The position numbers were made by a program, and so were the translations under genes. Below, one piece after another: positions 18,632-27,224 of a stretch of 64,000 nucleotides of DNA; position 1 is the stretch's first letter; each line of letters opens with the position of its first letter. The stretch covers positions 664,884 to 728,883 of the forward strand of contig JAHBSZ010000002.1 of NCBI GenBank assembly GCA_019638845.1, read 5' to 3'. Source of the stretch: Salinibacterium sp. GTDB lineage: Bacteria; Actinomycetota; Actinomycetes; Actinomycetales; Microbacteriaceae. The notes under the pieces are model-generated. The model searched no databases. It saw only the letters and a program-made list of their open reading frames with translations, and was not told the DNA's origin.

Positions 18632-19579
18632 TTACAGTCCCGAGTACGCGTGTAGCCCCTTGAAGAAGAGATTCACGATCGTGAAGTTGAAGACCACCGC
18701 GCTGAAGCCAATAATCGCCAGCCACGCGGAGCGTGATCCGCGCCAGCCGCGCGTCGCGCGTGCGTGGATATAGCCGGCGAACAGGGTCCAGATGATGAAG
18801 GTCCAGACCTCCTTGGTGTCCCAACCCCAGTAGCGGCCCCACGCGCGCTCGGCCCACACCGCGCCAGCGATGAGGGTGAACGTCCACAGCACGAAACCCA
18901 CCACGAGCATGCGGTAGGCCATGTTCTCGAGCTTGTCTGCCCCGGGAAGCGTGTCGAGGAATCGCAGGCCAGCCGCCTTGCCTGCCGCACGGCGGGCCTG
19001 CAAGAGCTGAACTATCGAGAGCGCGGCGCCAAGCGCGAAGAAGCCGGTGCCGAGAGAGGCGACGAAGACATGGATGACGAGCCACGCCGACTGCAGTGCG
19101 GGCGGCAGCGGCACGACGTCCACGTAGAAGTTGACGGTCGCGACACCGAGGGCGATGAGCACGAACCCCGACACGAAAACGCCCAGGAAGCGCAGGTCCT
19201 GCCAGAACTGAACCGCGAGGAACACGCCAACGATGATCGCCGTCGCGGTCAGCGTGAACTCGAACATATTCGCCCACGGAACGCGCCCAGCAGCGACTCC
19301 GCGGAATACTGCTGCGCCGACATGGAGAACCCAGGCCATGATCGTCAGCGCCATCGCCGCGCGCAGGTAGCGGGGTGCGTTGGTCACGCCAGCTGGGGCA
19401 TCCACCTTCTCCAGCACGATCGTGGATCCGTCTGCGTGGGCCCTCTGCACGCCGACGGCAGCGACCGGAGCGGCGACCCTGCGCGACAGATCGAGCGCAA
19501 ACATGACGAACGCCAGCGCGTAGATCGCCATGGCGGAATATACGGCAATCGTCGAGTACGACACGAGCGTCTCAGTCAT
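18632..19579 (-). CDS. ccsB: cytochrome c biogenesis protein CcsB/CcsA (System II heme handling)
   Basis: 315 residues with about eight membrane helices. The tryptophan-rich WWD-type heme motif reads WGRYWGWDTKEVWTFIIW, and conserved histidines lie in HVGAAVFRG, VIHVFVAS and YIHARATRG. With ResB it carries heme across the membrane and ligates it to apocytochrome c. The start overlaps the resB stop as ATGA, so it is the last gene of the operon. Confidence 0.93.
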   Translation of the reverse strand: MTETLVSYSTIAVYSAMAIYALAFVMFALDLSRRVAAPVAAVGVQRAHADGSTIVLEKVDAPAGVTNAPRYLRAAMALTIMAWVLHVGAAVFRGVAAGRVPWANMFEFTLTATAIIVGVFLAVQFWQDLRFLGVFVSGFVLIALGVATVNFYVDVVPLPPALQSAWLVIHVFVASLGTGFFALGAALSIVQLLQARRAAGKAAGLRFLDTLPGADKLENMAYRMLVVGFVLWTFTLIAGAVWAERAWGRYWGWDTKEVWTFIIWTLFAGYIHARATRGWRGSRSAWLAIIGFSAVVFNFTIVNLFFKGLHAYSGL

Positions 19580-21216
19580 GGCTTCACCCTAATCCTGGTT
19601 GTCGAGGTCGCAGCCCCGAGTTGATCGATGTGACGGTCCGCAAGTTCGGCTACTGCCGCGTCCAGTCCGGGGTCATCGCCCCGGGCAAGGCCCGCGTATT
19701 CGAGCGTGAGCGTGCCGTTCTTACTTTCGACGACCTTCACCCACACCCGACGACGCGGGATGAACAGACTCGTGATGAGGCCGATGACGACCAGCACCGC
19801 AAACAGAAGCACCCAGGCTTGAGCTGGGTCGTGGTGAACGTCAAGGGAGACGAAGCGTGGGATCGCCGTGAGTTCGATCGTACCGAGCCCGTTGGGCAGA
19901 TCAGCGACATCACCCACGCCGAGGCGGATGGCGGGCGTCCCCGACTTTCCGCCCGCGATCTGCGTGAGGTTGTCGAGGGAGAGCGAGTAGGCATTGGTGC
20001 CGCGGCCGTTGTCGAGACCGAGGTCGCCCGTGTAGATGAAGAAGCTCGCCACCGGGTTGATGCTGTCGGGATAGCTCGACGTCAGGGTGCCATCGCTGAG
20101 CTCGACTGCGGTCGGGTAGAAGAACCCGATCATGCCGACCTGCTGGGCAAGGCCATCCGGAATCTTGATGATGCAGTTGCTGCGCAGGTTCGCGTCCTGC
20201 GGCAGGCAGGCTGTCGGCTGGGAGAACACGACGTTGCCCGCCATGTCTTTGACGGTGATGACCGGCGCGTACCCGTTGCCCAGGAGGTAGACCTCGGTGC
20301 CACCGATGTGCAGCGGCTCGTTGACCTTGATGGTGGCCTTCTGTGGTGTTGCGCCACGCAGGGTCGTCGACACGTTGGCGACGTAGTCGATGGGCTGGCC
20401 GAGGGCGCTCACGTTCTCGATCTCGTAGGTGGGGACGAACGAGTCCACGGCGATCGAGAAGGGCTCCAACGCGGCATCCGTGAAGAAACGGCCCGGGTTG
20501 AAGGAGTCGTAGCTCGCCAAAGTATTCGTCATCGCGTAGCCCTCGACGATCACGCGTTGGCCGGTATAGCCGAAACCACCACCGATACCCACGGCGGCGA
20601 GCACCCCGATAAGGGCGGTGTGGAATACGAGGTTGCCCGTCTCCCGGAGGTAGCCGCGCTCGGCCGACACCGAGTTGTCGTACACCTCTGTGCGGTAGCC
20701 AGACTTCCGGAGCAGTGCATTCGCCGCTGCGACAGCCTCAGCGGGGCCGCCTATCGCCGTCCGGGTCGTGAAGCCTTCCAACCTCGACAATCGCGCCGGC
20801 GTCTTCGGTGGTCGGGCGCGCAGGGCATCGAAGTGATACTTCGTGCGGGGGATCACACAACCGATGAGGGAGATGAACAACAGCAGGTAGATCGCCGAGA
20901 ACCACACGGAAGAGTAGGTGGTGAAGACCTGCAGCTGATCGAGAATGGGCGCGATGTCAGGGTTGTTCGCCTTGTACTGGATGACACCGTTCGGGTCGGA
21001 GCTCACCTGCGGTACGAGGGATCCGGGAATCGCCGCGATCGCCAACAGCAGCAGCAGGAACAACGCGGTTCGCATGCTCGTGAGCTGACGCCAGAAGAAC
21101 CTCAGGTAGCCGACGACACCCAAGCGGGGTTGCTGAATCGTCTCAGGCGAGTCGAAGTGACCCTGCGGTCTCGTGGAATCAGTGGGCGTGTCGTCAGAGA
21201 GCGGGGACGAAGCCAT
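19576..21216 (-). CDS. resB: cytochrome c biogenesis protein ResB
   Basis: About 546 residues. Three N-terminal membrane helices (near 47-67, 100-120 and 193-213) are followed by a large extracytoplasmic domain and one C-terminal helix (AWVLLFAVLVVIGLITSLFIPRR). ResB family motifs include LTSMRTALFLLLLLAIAAIPGS and RETGNLVFHTALI. It forms the heme-ligation complex with CcsB. The ATG at 21216 gives the usual N terminus and overlaps the end of ccdA by 23 bp. Confidence 0.93.
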   Translation of the reverse strand: MASSPLSDDTPTDSTRPQGHFDSPETIQQPRLGVVGYLRFFWRQLTSMRTALFLLLLLAIAAIPGSLVPQVSSDPNGVIQYKANNPDIAPILDQLQVFTTYSSVWFSAIYLLLFISLIGCVIPRTKYHFDALRARPPKTPARLSRLEGFTTRTAIGGPAEAVAAANALLRKSGYRTEVYDNSVSAERGYLRETGNLVFHTALIGVLAAVGIGGGFGYTGQRVIVEGYAMTNTLASYDSFNPGRFFTDAALEPFSIAVDSFVPTYEIENVSALGQPIDYVANVSTTLRGATPQKATIKVNEPLHIGGTEVYLLGNGYAPVITVKDMAGNVVFSQPTACLPQDANLRSNCIIKIPDGLAQQVGMIGFFYPTAVELSDGTLTSSYPDSINPVASFFIYTGDLGLDNGRGTNAYSLSLDNLTQIAGGKSGTPAIRLGVGDVADLPNGLGTIELTAIPRFVSLDVHHDPAQAWVLLFAVLVVIGLITSLFIPRRRVWVKVVESKNGTLTLEYAGLARGDDPGLDAAVAELADRHIDQLGAATSTTRIRVKP

Positions 21217-21928
21217 CCACCACCCCCAGGAAACTCGACATGATCGCGCCCCACAGTCCAGTGACCATGAGAACACCCATCACGATAAGCAAGGCGCCAC
21301 CCGCGATGTTGAAGGCACGAATGTGCTTCCGCACCCACGCTACCGAGTTGCCGACCCAGCCGAAACCAAGCGCAACAAGCAGGAATGGGATGCCCAGCCC
21401 CAGGCAATAGAACGCGCCGACAAGTGCGGCGCGACCGGGGTCGCCGCCGTAGCTTGCCAAGGCGATGACTGCGCCGACTGTCGGACCGATACAGGGCGTC
21501 CATCCGATCGCGAAGACCACGCCGAGCAGTGGTGCACCGGCGATTCCGGCTCGGGGCCGCCAACTCGGCTTGAGCTGGCGCTGGAAGAACGTGACCTGAC
21601 CAATGAAGACAAGGCCGAGCAGGATGATCACCACTCCGCCCACCCGCTGAAGGACATCCTCGTAGCGGAGGAAGAACAGGCCGACCGTGCTACTCAACAC
21701 GAAGATTCCGAGGAAGACGACGCTGAAGCCGAGGATGAACAGGCTGGCCCCCAACACCGTCCTCCCTCGACGCGCCTGCGAGGAATCGGTGACCCCCGTC
21801 ACGTACCCGAGATAGCCAGGGACGAGTGGCAGGACGCACGGCGAGAGGAAGGCCAGCAGGCCAGCGGCGAAAGCGATGGGCAGTGCGAGCGCGAGCGCCC
21901 CACCATCGACGATCTCGCCCGGATTCAC
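21194..21928 (-). CDS. ccdA: cytochrome c biogenesis thiol-disulfide transporter CcdA
   Basis: 244 residues with six membrane helices. The two redox cysteines lie in FLSPCVLPLVPGYLGY and GWTPCIGPTVGAV, the defining CcdA motifs. It passes reducing power from cytoplasmic thioredoxin to the extracytoplasmic ResA-like protein, keeping apocytochrome c cysteines reduced. The GTG start follows the resA stop directly (TAG then GTG). Confidence 0.95.
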   Translation of the reverse strand: MNPGEIVDGGALALALPIAFAAGLLAFLSPCVLPLVPGYLGYVTGVTDSSQARRGRTVLGASLFILGFSVVFLGIFVLSSTVGLFFLRYEDVLQRVGGVVIILLGLVFIGQVTFFQRQLKPSWRPRAGIAGAPLLGVVFAIGWTPCIGPTVGAVIALASYGGDPGRAALVGAFYCLGLGIPFLLVALGFGWVGNSVAWVRKHIRAFNIAGGALLIVMGVLMVTGLWGAIMSSFLGVVDGFVPAL

Positions 21929-22522
21929 CTAGTTGCCCTCGGCGAGCACGGTGTCGATCATGGAGGTGAGGATGCTCTTCTCCTGGATGAGCCCGCTGAT
22001 GCGCCCGGCGACCCGGCCCTCACGATCGATGATGAGCGTCGTGGGAACCGCGTTCGGTGCAACCGCGCCCTGCCCGGCGAAAGCAAGCTGCACCGAGTTG
22101 GTCTGCGCGTCGATGATCGACGGGTAGGCGATCTCGTACTTCTTCTCGAAGGTGATCGCGTTCTCGGCGGTGTCGGAGACGTTGACACCGAGGAATCCCA
22201 CGTCGGTGTATTCCTCGCTCACCGCTTTGAGGTCTGGTGCCTCGAGCCTGCATGGCGGGCATCCGGCGTACCAGAAGTTGATGACGTACACGGTGCCCGC
22301 GAAGTCGGCGGAAGAGACCGTGTCGCCCGCTTCGGTGGTGCCCGAGTACTCGATGGCCTCACCCCGATCGGCCGGGGGGATTTCGGTGTACGCGCCATCG
22401 CCCGAGACGTAGCCCTGACCGGAGCTTTCTGCATACTGCTGCGCGAGCGGATCATTCGAACATCCGGCGAGCGCGACGGTCACGAGGGCCGCAGCGGTGA
22501 CGGCGAGGAGACGACGGTTCAC
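21929..22522 (-). CDS. ResA/TlpA-like thioredoxin lipoprotein
   Basis: 197 residues. Lipoprotein signal with VTVALAGCS (lipidated Cys near 21), then a thioredoxin fold with the redox motif CPPC in INFWYAGCPPCRLEAPDL and the cis-Pro region NAVPTTLIID. It is expected to reduce apocytochrome c thiols outside the membrane using electrons from CcdA. The GTG at 22522 overlaps the upstream phosphatase stop as GTGA, which fixes this start. Confidence 0.92.
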   Translation of the reverse strand: MNRRLLAVTAAALVTVALAGCSNDPLAQQYAESSGQGYVSGDGAYTEIPPADRGEAIEYSGTTEAGDTVSSADFAGTVYVINFWYAGCPPCRLEAPDLKAVSEEYTDVGFLGVNVSDTAENAITFEKKYEIAYPSIIDAQTNSVQLAFAGQGAVAPNAVPTTLIIDREGRVAGRISGLIQEKSILTSMIDTVLAEGN

Positions 22523-23148
22523 ACTGCTCCCGAATCGATGGCTGACGCCAGTAATTCTTTCGCAGGTTCCTGATAGTCGACCTCGACGAACCGATCGCCG
22601 TCGCGGCGCAGTGTCGTGATGCTCGACAGCGTGCAGCGTCGCTGACTCGGGTTGTGCGGCAGCCGCAGGTCTTTGACCGAGCGTGCCACCATGACAATCG
22701 GCATCTGGTGGCTCACCATGATCACCTCGCCCCCGTCGGCCTTCTGCCACGCGTCTTCGATGGCGGCGAGCATCCGGGCTTCGACGCTCCGGTACGGCTC
22801 GCCCCAGCTCGGTCGCAAGGGGTTGCGCAGCTGCACCCACGCCCGGGGATGCCGGACTGCCCGACGCACCGAGGTGCCTTCGAACCAGTTGTGCGGCTCG
22901 ATGATGCGCTCTTCGGTCGCGATGGGCAACCCAAAGGCCTCCGCCCACGGCGCCGCGGACTCCTGCGCGCGCTGCAGCGGGCTGGCGTAGAGGGCGGTCA
23001 CCGGATGCCCGACCAGGCTCTGCGCAGCGGCCGCGGCCATGGCGTGCCCGAGCTCGCTCAGGTGGTATCCGGGAATACGTCCATAGAGCACGCCTTCGGG
23101 ATTGTGGACCTCACCGTGGCGGACGAGGCGGATCAGGTCTGCTGGCAC
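22519..23148 (-). CDS. histidine phosphatase family protein (phosphoglycerate mutase-like)
   Basis: 209 residues. The LVRHGEVHNPEG motif carries the catalytic RHG; the second histidine is in VIMVSHQMPIVM. It is first in the cytochrome c maturation operon; the same gene precedes the thioredoxin/ccdA/resB/ccsA genes in mycobacteria (Rv0525 region), so the linkage is old, though the substrate is unknown. The GTG start has a TAGAAT box 6 nt upstream (23155-23160), indicating a leaderless operon. Confidence 0.9.
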   Translation of the reverse strand: MPADLIRLVRHGEVHNPEGVLYGRIPGYHLSELGHAMAAAAAQSLVGHPVTALYASPLQRAQESAAPWAEAFGLPIATEERIIEPHNWFEGTSVRRAVRHPRAWVQLRNPLRPSWGEPYRSVEARMLAAIEDAWQKADGGEVIMVSHQMPIVMVARSVKDLRLPHNPSQRRCTLSSITTLRRDGDRFVEVDYQEPAKELLASAIDSGAV

Positions 23149-23222
23149 CCGGTTATTCTACGTCGCGTAGATGAAGGCTCCGTCGGCCAGAGGGTTCGAG
23201 AGCGGGAGACTAAACTCTGGGG

Positions 23223-24551
23223 GTGACTGAACGCACCCTGATCAAGAACCTTGCCGCTGCTACTGACGGGCCGGTGTCCGTCTCCGGCTGGGTGGATACC
23301 GTGCGCGACCAGAAGAAGGTTCAATTCGTCGTGCTGCGTGACGAGTCCGGTGCGGTGCAACTCGTCAACCCGCGTCTCTCGGGCGACGACGGCGTGACGA
23401 TCCCGGACAAACTCAGCGACACGATCTCCGGGCTCGCTCAGGGCACGTTTCTCACCGCAACAGGCGAACTCAAGCACGATGAGCGAGTCAAGCTCGGTGG
23501 GGTCGAGGTGAAGCTGACGGCAATCGGCATCGCGGGAGCCGCGAACCCCGAGACCCCCATCGCCGACGACTCCGGTGTGGACAAGCGCATGGACTGGCGC
23601 TTCCTCGACCTGCGCCAGCCGAAGAACAACCTCATCTTCCGAATTCAGACGACCCTCGAGCACGCCTGGCGCACCTATTGGGTCGAAAACGACTTCATCG
23701 AATTGCACACCCCCAAGCTCATGGCGAGCGCGAGCGAGTCGAAAGCCGAGCTCTTCGAGGTCGATTACTTCGAGGGCAAGGCGTACCTTTCGCAGAGCCC
23801 GCAGTTCTTCAAGCAGATGGCTCAGCCCGCCGGCTTCGGCAAGATCTTCGAGATCGGCCCGGCATTCCGTGCCGATCCGAGCTTCACAAGCCGACACGCC
23901 ACCGAGTTCACGAGCGTCGACAGTGAGATCAGCTGGATCGACTCCCACGAGGACGTCATGAAGCTCCACGAGGACCTCCTCGTCGCTGGCTTCCAGGCGG
24001 TCAAAGACAAGCACGGCGCAGAGATCGAAGCCATGTTCGGCGTCGAGGTCACGGTTCCGAGCGCGCCGTTCCCGCGCATCCCCCTCGCCGAAGCGAAGCG
24101 CATCGTCGCCGAGCGCGGTTACGAGGTTCCCCGTCACGACGACGACATGGATCCCGAGGGTGAGCGCCAGATCTCGGCTTACGTCAAAGAGACGTTCGGA
24201 CACGAGTTCGTCTTCCTCACTGACTACGCGTCGAGCATCCGGCCGTTTTATCACATGCGCCACGAGGATGACCCGTCGCTCACCAAGAGCTACGACCTCA
24301 TCTTCAACGGCGTCGAGATCTCCACCGGCGCCCAGCGCGAGCACCGCGTCGAGCTGCTCGTGGCTCAGGCGAAAGACAAAGGTCTCGATCCCGAAGAACT
24401 CGACTTCTACCTTGACTTCTTCCGGTTCGGAGTGCCTCCGCACGGCGGTTTCGGCATGGGACTGAGCCGCGTGCTCATGCTCATGCTGCACCTCACGAAC
24501 ATCCGAGAGTCGACCTACCTCTTCCGCGGACCGACGCGCCTGCTTCCGTAA
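23223..24551 (+). CDS. aspS: archaeal/eukaryotic-type aspartyl-tRNA synthetase
   Basis: 442 residues, class IIb synthetase. An N-terminal OB-fold anticodon-binding domain (SVSGWVDTVRDQKKVQFVVLRD, about 19-110) is followed by a catalytic core with motif 2 FEIGPAFRADPS and motif 3 GGFGMGLSRVLM. The bacterial GAD insertion is absent and the length is far below the roughly 590 residues of bacterial AspRS, so this is the archaeal form. Such enzymes may be discriminating or non-discriminating. The GTG lies 6 nt after TAAACT (23211-23216). Confidence 0.93.
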   Translation: MTERTLIKNLAAATDGPVSVSGWVDTVRDQKKVQFVVLRDESGAVQLVNPRLSGDDGVTIPDKLSDTISGLAQGTFLTATGELKHDERVKLGGVEVKLTAIGIAGAANPETPIADDSGVDKRMDWRFLDLRQPKNNLIFRIQTTLEHAWRTYWVENDFIELHTPKLMASASESKAELFEVDYFEGKAYLSQSPQFFKQMAQPAGFGKIFEIGPAFRADPSFTSRHATEFTSVDSEISWIDSHEDVMKLHEDLLVAGFQAVKDKHGAEIEAMFGVEVTVPSAPFPRIPLAEAKRIVAERGYEVPRHDDDMDPEGERQISAYVKETFGHEFVFLTDYASSIRPFYHMRHEDDPSLTKSYDLIFNGVEISTGAQREHRVELLVAQAKDKGLDPEELDFYLDFFRFGVPPHGGFGMGLSRVLMLMLHLTNIRESTYLFRGPTRLLP

Positions 24552-24619
24552 TTCTTCGGGCGGTACCATAGGCCATCGCTACTCGGCGAAAACTATCCAC
24601 AGAGGAAGTTGGCACGACT

Positions 24620-24799
24620 ATGGCTGGCAAATTCGTGATCACGAAGGACAAGAAGGGCGAGTTCCGTTTCGCCCTCAAGGCGGGCAACGGCGAGATCATC
24701 GCGATCTCGGAGGGCTATGCCGCGAAGGCAAGTGCGCTCAACGGCATCGAGTCCGTGCGTAAGAATGCCGCCGACGCGGTAGTCGTCGACGAGTCCTAG
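24620..24799 (+). CDS. DUF1508 (YegP-like) small protein
   Basis: 59 residues, one DUF1508 unit: FVITKDKKGEFRFALKAGNGEIIAISEGY followed by ALNGIESVRKNA. YegP proteins are small soluble proteins of unknown role made of one or two such units. It follows aspS by 68 bp. AGAGGAAG about 12 nt upstream of the ATG may serve as a ribosome site. Confidence 0.85.
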   Translation: MAGKFVITKDKKGEFRFALKAGNGEIIAISEGYAAKASALNGIESVRKNAADAVVVDES

Positions 24800-24845
24800 A
24801 ACGAACCCTTAGCGCTCGTTTACCTTCATGGGGCAGGATGACCCC

Positions 24846-25151
24846 ATGTCCAAGAAAATCGACGCTGCGCTCAAGGATCTCAAAAAAGCACTCACCAAGC
24901 ACGCCGAGGCGGTTGGCGGCAGTGCGGTATCCCTCAAGAAGGCCCAACGGGCCGGCGCGAAGGTTGCAGCTGCCGCCACCGCCTACGCGGAAGCAGTCCA
25001 TGCGAAGAGCGGGATGGGAAACCCGTTCGACGACATGGTCCAACCCGGGCTCGACGGCGGCACGCTCGCCTCACTCGCCGCGGAACGAGATGCGATCAAG
25101 CAGCACCTCACCGGGCCCATCCCGATTCAGGAGAAGGCGGCGGTCGGCTAG
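24846..25151 (+). CDS. small helical protein of unknown function
   Basis: 101 residues, Lys/Ala-rich and predicted helical in the first 65 (KKIDAALKDLKKALTKHAEAV; KKAQRAGAKVAAAATAYAEAV), with a more ordered end (NPFDDMVQPGLDGGTLASLAAERDAI). No family was recognised. Either ATG (24828 or 24846) is possible; the second gives the more natural MSKK start. It overlaps the convergent glutaredoxin gene by 4 bp. Confidence 0.6.
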   Translation: MSKKIDAALKDLKKALTKHAEAVGGSAVSLKKAQRAGAKVAAAATAYAEAVHAKSGMGNPFDDMVQPGLDGGTLASLAAERDAIKQHLTGPIPIQEKAAVG

Positions 25152-25417
25152 ACCGTTGCCGCGAGAATCGCGGTTTTCAACCGCTCGGCGTCAAGTCGCC
25201 AGATCGCGTGCACGCGCCCGTCGATCATGAGCACCGGAATTTCATCCCAGAACCGTGCGTTGAGTTCGGGGTCGTCATGGATCGACAATTCGTCAAGTGA
25301 GATGGATGCCGCATCCCCCAGCTCGGCGACCACCGAAGCGATCACCGCGCGGGCATCGTCGCACAGGTGGCATTCCGGCTTGCCGATCAGGGTCAGTCTC
25401 GTCGGAACCACGACCAT
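25148..25417 (-). CDS. glutaredoxin-like DUF836 protein
   Basis: 89 residues with a thioredoxin fold: RLTLIGKPECHLCDDARAV carries CHLC, and EIPVLMIDG contains the cis-Pro loop. The family is thought to act in thiol-disulfide exchange. A homologue sits near the SerB-like HAD gene in mycobacteria too (Rv0508/Rv0505c), so the neighbourhood is conserved. Confidence 0.85.
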   Translation of the reverse strand: MVVVPTRLTLIGKPECHLCDDARAVIASVVAELGDAASISLDELSIHDDPELNARFWDEIPVLMIDGRVHAIWRLDAERLKTAILAATV

Positions 25418-25429
25418 AGACTAATCGCG

Positions 25430-26191
25430 ATGCCCGAAGTAGTGCCGCCTCCGCCCAGCGATCGTCCGATCATCGCCTTCTTCGACGTCGATAACACTCT
25501 CATGCGGGGTGCGAGCGTCTATTACGTCGGTCGCGAAGCTTTCCGGCGGGGTCTCATTTCCTGGCGCGATATCGCTCTTTTCGGCTGGCACCAGTTCCGC
25601 TTTCTCGCAGTCGGAGAGAACCGTGATCACCTCTCGACCGCGAAGGAACGCGCCCTCGGACTCGTCAGCGGACACACGGAGACCGCTCTCATCGACATGG
25701 CCAATGAGATGTACGAACGCGATTTTGCTCCTAAGCTCTGGCCCGAAACTGTAGCGCTGACCCAAGCTCACCTCGAGAAGGGGCACGAGGTCTGGCTCAT
25801 CACGGCCACGCCCCAATTGGTCGCCCAGGTCATCGCCGACCGACTCGGGCTCACGGGCGCCATCGGTACGCGAGTAGAGGCGTTGGACGGCGTGTTCACG
25901 GGCACGCTCGACGGTCACGTGATTCACGGAGACGAGAAAGCCGCAGTAGCGCTGAAGTTCGCCCAAGAGCGCCAGGCCGACCTTGCGGAATGCTGGGCCT
26001 ATTCAGACTCGAGCAACGACATTCCGCTCTTGAGCTTGACGGGCAACCGCGTGGTCGTCAACGCCGACGCGAAGCTGCTCGCACACGCATTGACCCACGG
26101 GTGGGAGGTGCTGCCCTTGAAGCGGGCGAGCATCCGTGAAGCCCAGCGACGCGTCAAGCGCGAAGCGCGGGCCGTTCGTAGAAAAAAATAG
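25430..26191 (+). CDS. HAD-IB family hydrolase (SerB-like)
   Basis: 253 residues. HAD motif I FFDVDNTLMRG with the catalytic Asp pair, motif II VWLITATP, and motifs III/IV HGDEKAAVALKFA...AYSDSSNDIPLL. Subfamily IB includes phosphoserine phosphatase and phospholipid-directed phosphatases; the substrate is not set by sequence. The C-terminal tail is basic (RVKREARAVRRKK). A TAGACT box is 7 nt before the ATG, so it is probably leaderless. Confidence 0.88.
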   Translation: MPEVVPPPPSDRPIIAFFDVDNTLMRGASVYYVGREAFRRGLISWRDIALFGWHQFRFLAVGENRDHLSTAKERALGLVSGHTETALIDMANEMYERDFAPKLWPETVALTQAHLEKGHEVWLITATPQLVAQVIADRLGLTGAIGTRVEALDGVFTGTLDGHVIHGDEKAAVALKFAQERQADLAECWAYSDSSNDIPLLSLTGNRVVVNADAKLLAHALTHGWEVLPLKRASIREAQRRVKREARAVRRKK

Positions 26192-26207
26192 GCTTTAGGT
26201 GAAGCCT
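26182..26207 (-). terminator. intrinsic terminator after bS22/BldC-like genes
   Basis: On the minus strand the hairpin AGGCTT-CACCTA-AAGCCT is followed directly by a run of seven Ts. It ends the transcript of the bS22 gene and lies over the last codons of the convergent HAD gene. Confidence 0.7.
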
Positions 26208-26217
26208 CAGTCGCAGG

Positions 26218-26316
26218 CTACTTCTTGTTGCGACGCTGGTGACGCGTCTTGCGCAGCAACTTGCGGTGCTTCTTCTTTGCCATCCGTTTGCGGCGCTTCT
26301 TGATGACTGAACCCAT
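26218..26316 (-). CDS. 30S ribosomal protein bS22 (AURKAIP1/COX24-type)
   Basis: 32 residues, almost all basic: MGSVIKKRRKRMAKKKHRK, then LLRKTRHQRRNKK. This tiny, strongly conserved actinobacterial protein is the bS22 subunit seen in mycobacterial ribosome structures. It is only 94 bp from the BldC-like gene on the same strand, the standard actinobacterial arrangement. Confidence 0.93.
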   Translation of the reverse strand: MGSVIKKRRKRMAKKKHRKLLRKTRHQRRNKK

Positions 26317-26410
26317 GTGGGACCTCGCTGGTTGAGAACGAACCGATCGGCTCGAAATCAGAACCGCGGAAAAATGTACTTGGTGAGTCTACCGCAACGC
26401 GATAGGGACG

Positions 26411-26605
26411 TCAGCCGACCTCGGAAATCGGAGTATCAATCGCGGCGACGACGGCCGACTCGGGGATGCGGAACGACCGGCCGAATCGAACTGCGGGAAG
26501 GTCACCCGAGTGTACGAGTCGGTACACGGTCATGTTCGAGACGCGCATCATCTCGGCCACTTCAGCGACCGTAAGAAAGCGAACGTCGGACAGATCACGC
26601 GACAT
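26411..26605 (-). CDS. BldC-like MerR-type helix-turn-helix protein
   Basis: 64 residues, a single winged-helix domain: FLTVAEVAEMMRVSNMTVYRLVHSGDLPAVRFGRSFRIPESAV. BldC in Streptomyces binds DNA head-to-tail and delays development; orthologues in non-sporulating actinobacteria probably regulate other genes. It is followed by bS22. Confidence 0.9.
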   Translation of the reverse strand: MSRDLSDVRFLTVAEVAEMMRVSNMTVYRLVHSGDLPAVRFGRSFRIPESAVVAAIDTPISEVG

Positions 26606-26710
26606 GTCGGGTAGTACTCCTCGCAGCTGGACAGCATTCCCCTGTTACTGGAGTGCTAAACGGCAACAATAGGGGCTAGTGAGAGTCGGTGTCCACCCCC
26701 GTAGTGGGGC

Positions 26711-27163
26711 TTAACGCTTACGGAAGAGCCGCTTTCGAACAATGACCGGCAGCCGATCTGCGACCTTGCCCGATGCGCCCTGAATCGCAGACCGTGCTTG
26801 GTGGGTGCTTTCGGCGACTCGGCGTCCGATGGTCTCACCCACATCCGCACCCGACCAGGCTGCAAACACCGCTGAACCGCCATCATCGATGACCGGCTCG
26901 TCCTCCTCGACAACGAAGGGGATGAGCCAGCTTTCCAATTCCTCAAGCGGCGCCGTATCGAGGCGGTAGTACCGGTGCTGCCCCACCTCACGCACGTGGA
27001 CCAGTTCGTGATCGCGCAGTACTTTCAGGTGTTTCGAGACCGTCGGCTGGCTCAGCCCCAGCCGCTCTACCAACTCCCCGACACTGGTCTCGCTGCGCTC
27101 CCGCAGCGCCAGCATGAGCTCACGCCTCGTGGGATCGGACACGACGTCGAAGATGTCAGCCAT
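26711..27163 (-). CDS. ArsR-family winged-helix regulator
   Basis: 150 residues. ArsR-type HTH: DPTRRELMLALRERSETSVGELVERLGLSQPTVSKHLKVLRDHELVHVREVGQHRYYRLD (about 8-72). There are no Cys residues, so metal sensing of the usual kind is unlikely. The C-terminal half (about 75-150) is an extension without recognisable motifs. The ATG at 27163 was chosen to match the family start. It is divergent from the RCK-domain gene. Confidence 0.85.
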   Translation of the reverse strand: MADIFDVVSDPTRRELMLALRERSETSVGELVERLGLSQPTVSKHLKVLRDHELVHVREVGQHRYYRLDTAPLEELESWLIPFVVEEDEPVIDDGGSAVFAAWSGADVGETIGRRVAESTHQARSAIQGASGKVADRLPVIVRKRLFRKR

Positions 27164-27224
27164 GCCCCTCAGGCTAGCGGCGAGTGCCGGGGAGTACCAT
27201 GCAAGCTGAAGAGAGGCCGAAAGC

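Noticed and set aside
19621-21243. 540-codon plus-strand frame over resB
   Set aside because: Antisense shadow of resB with Arg/Asp/Glu-rich nonsense composition.
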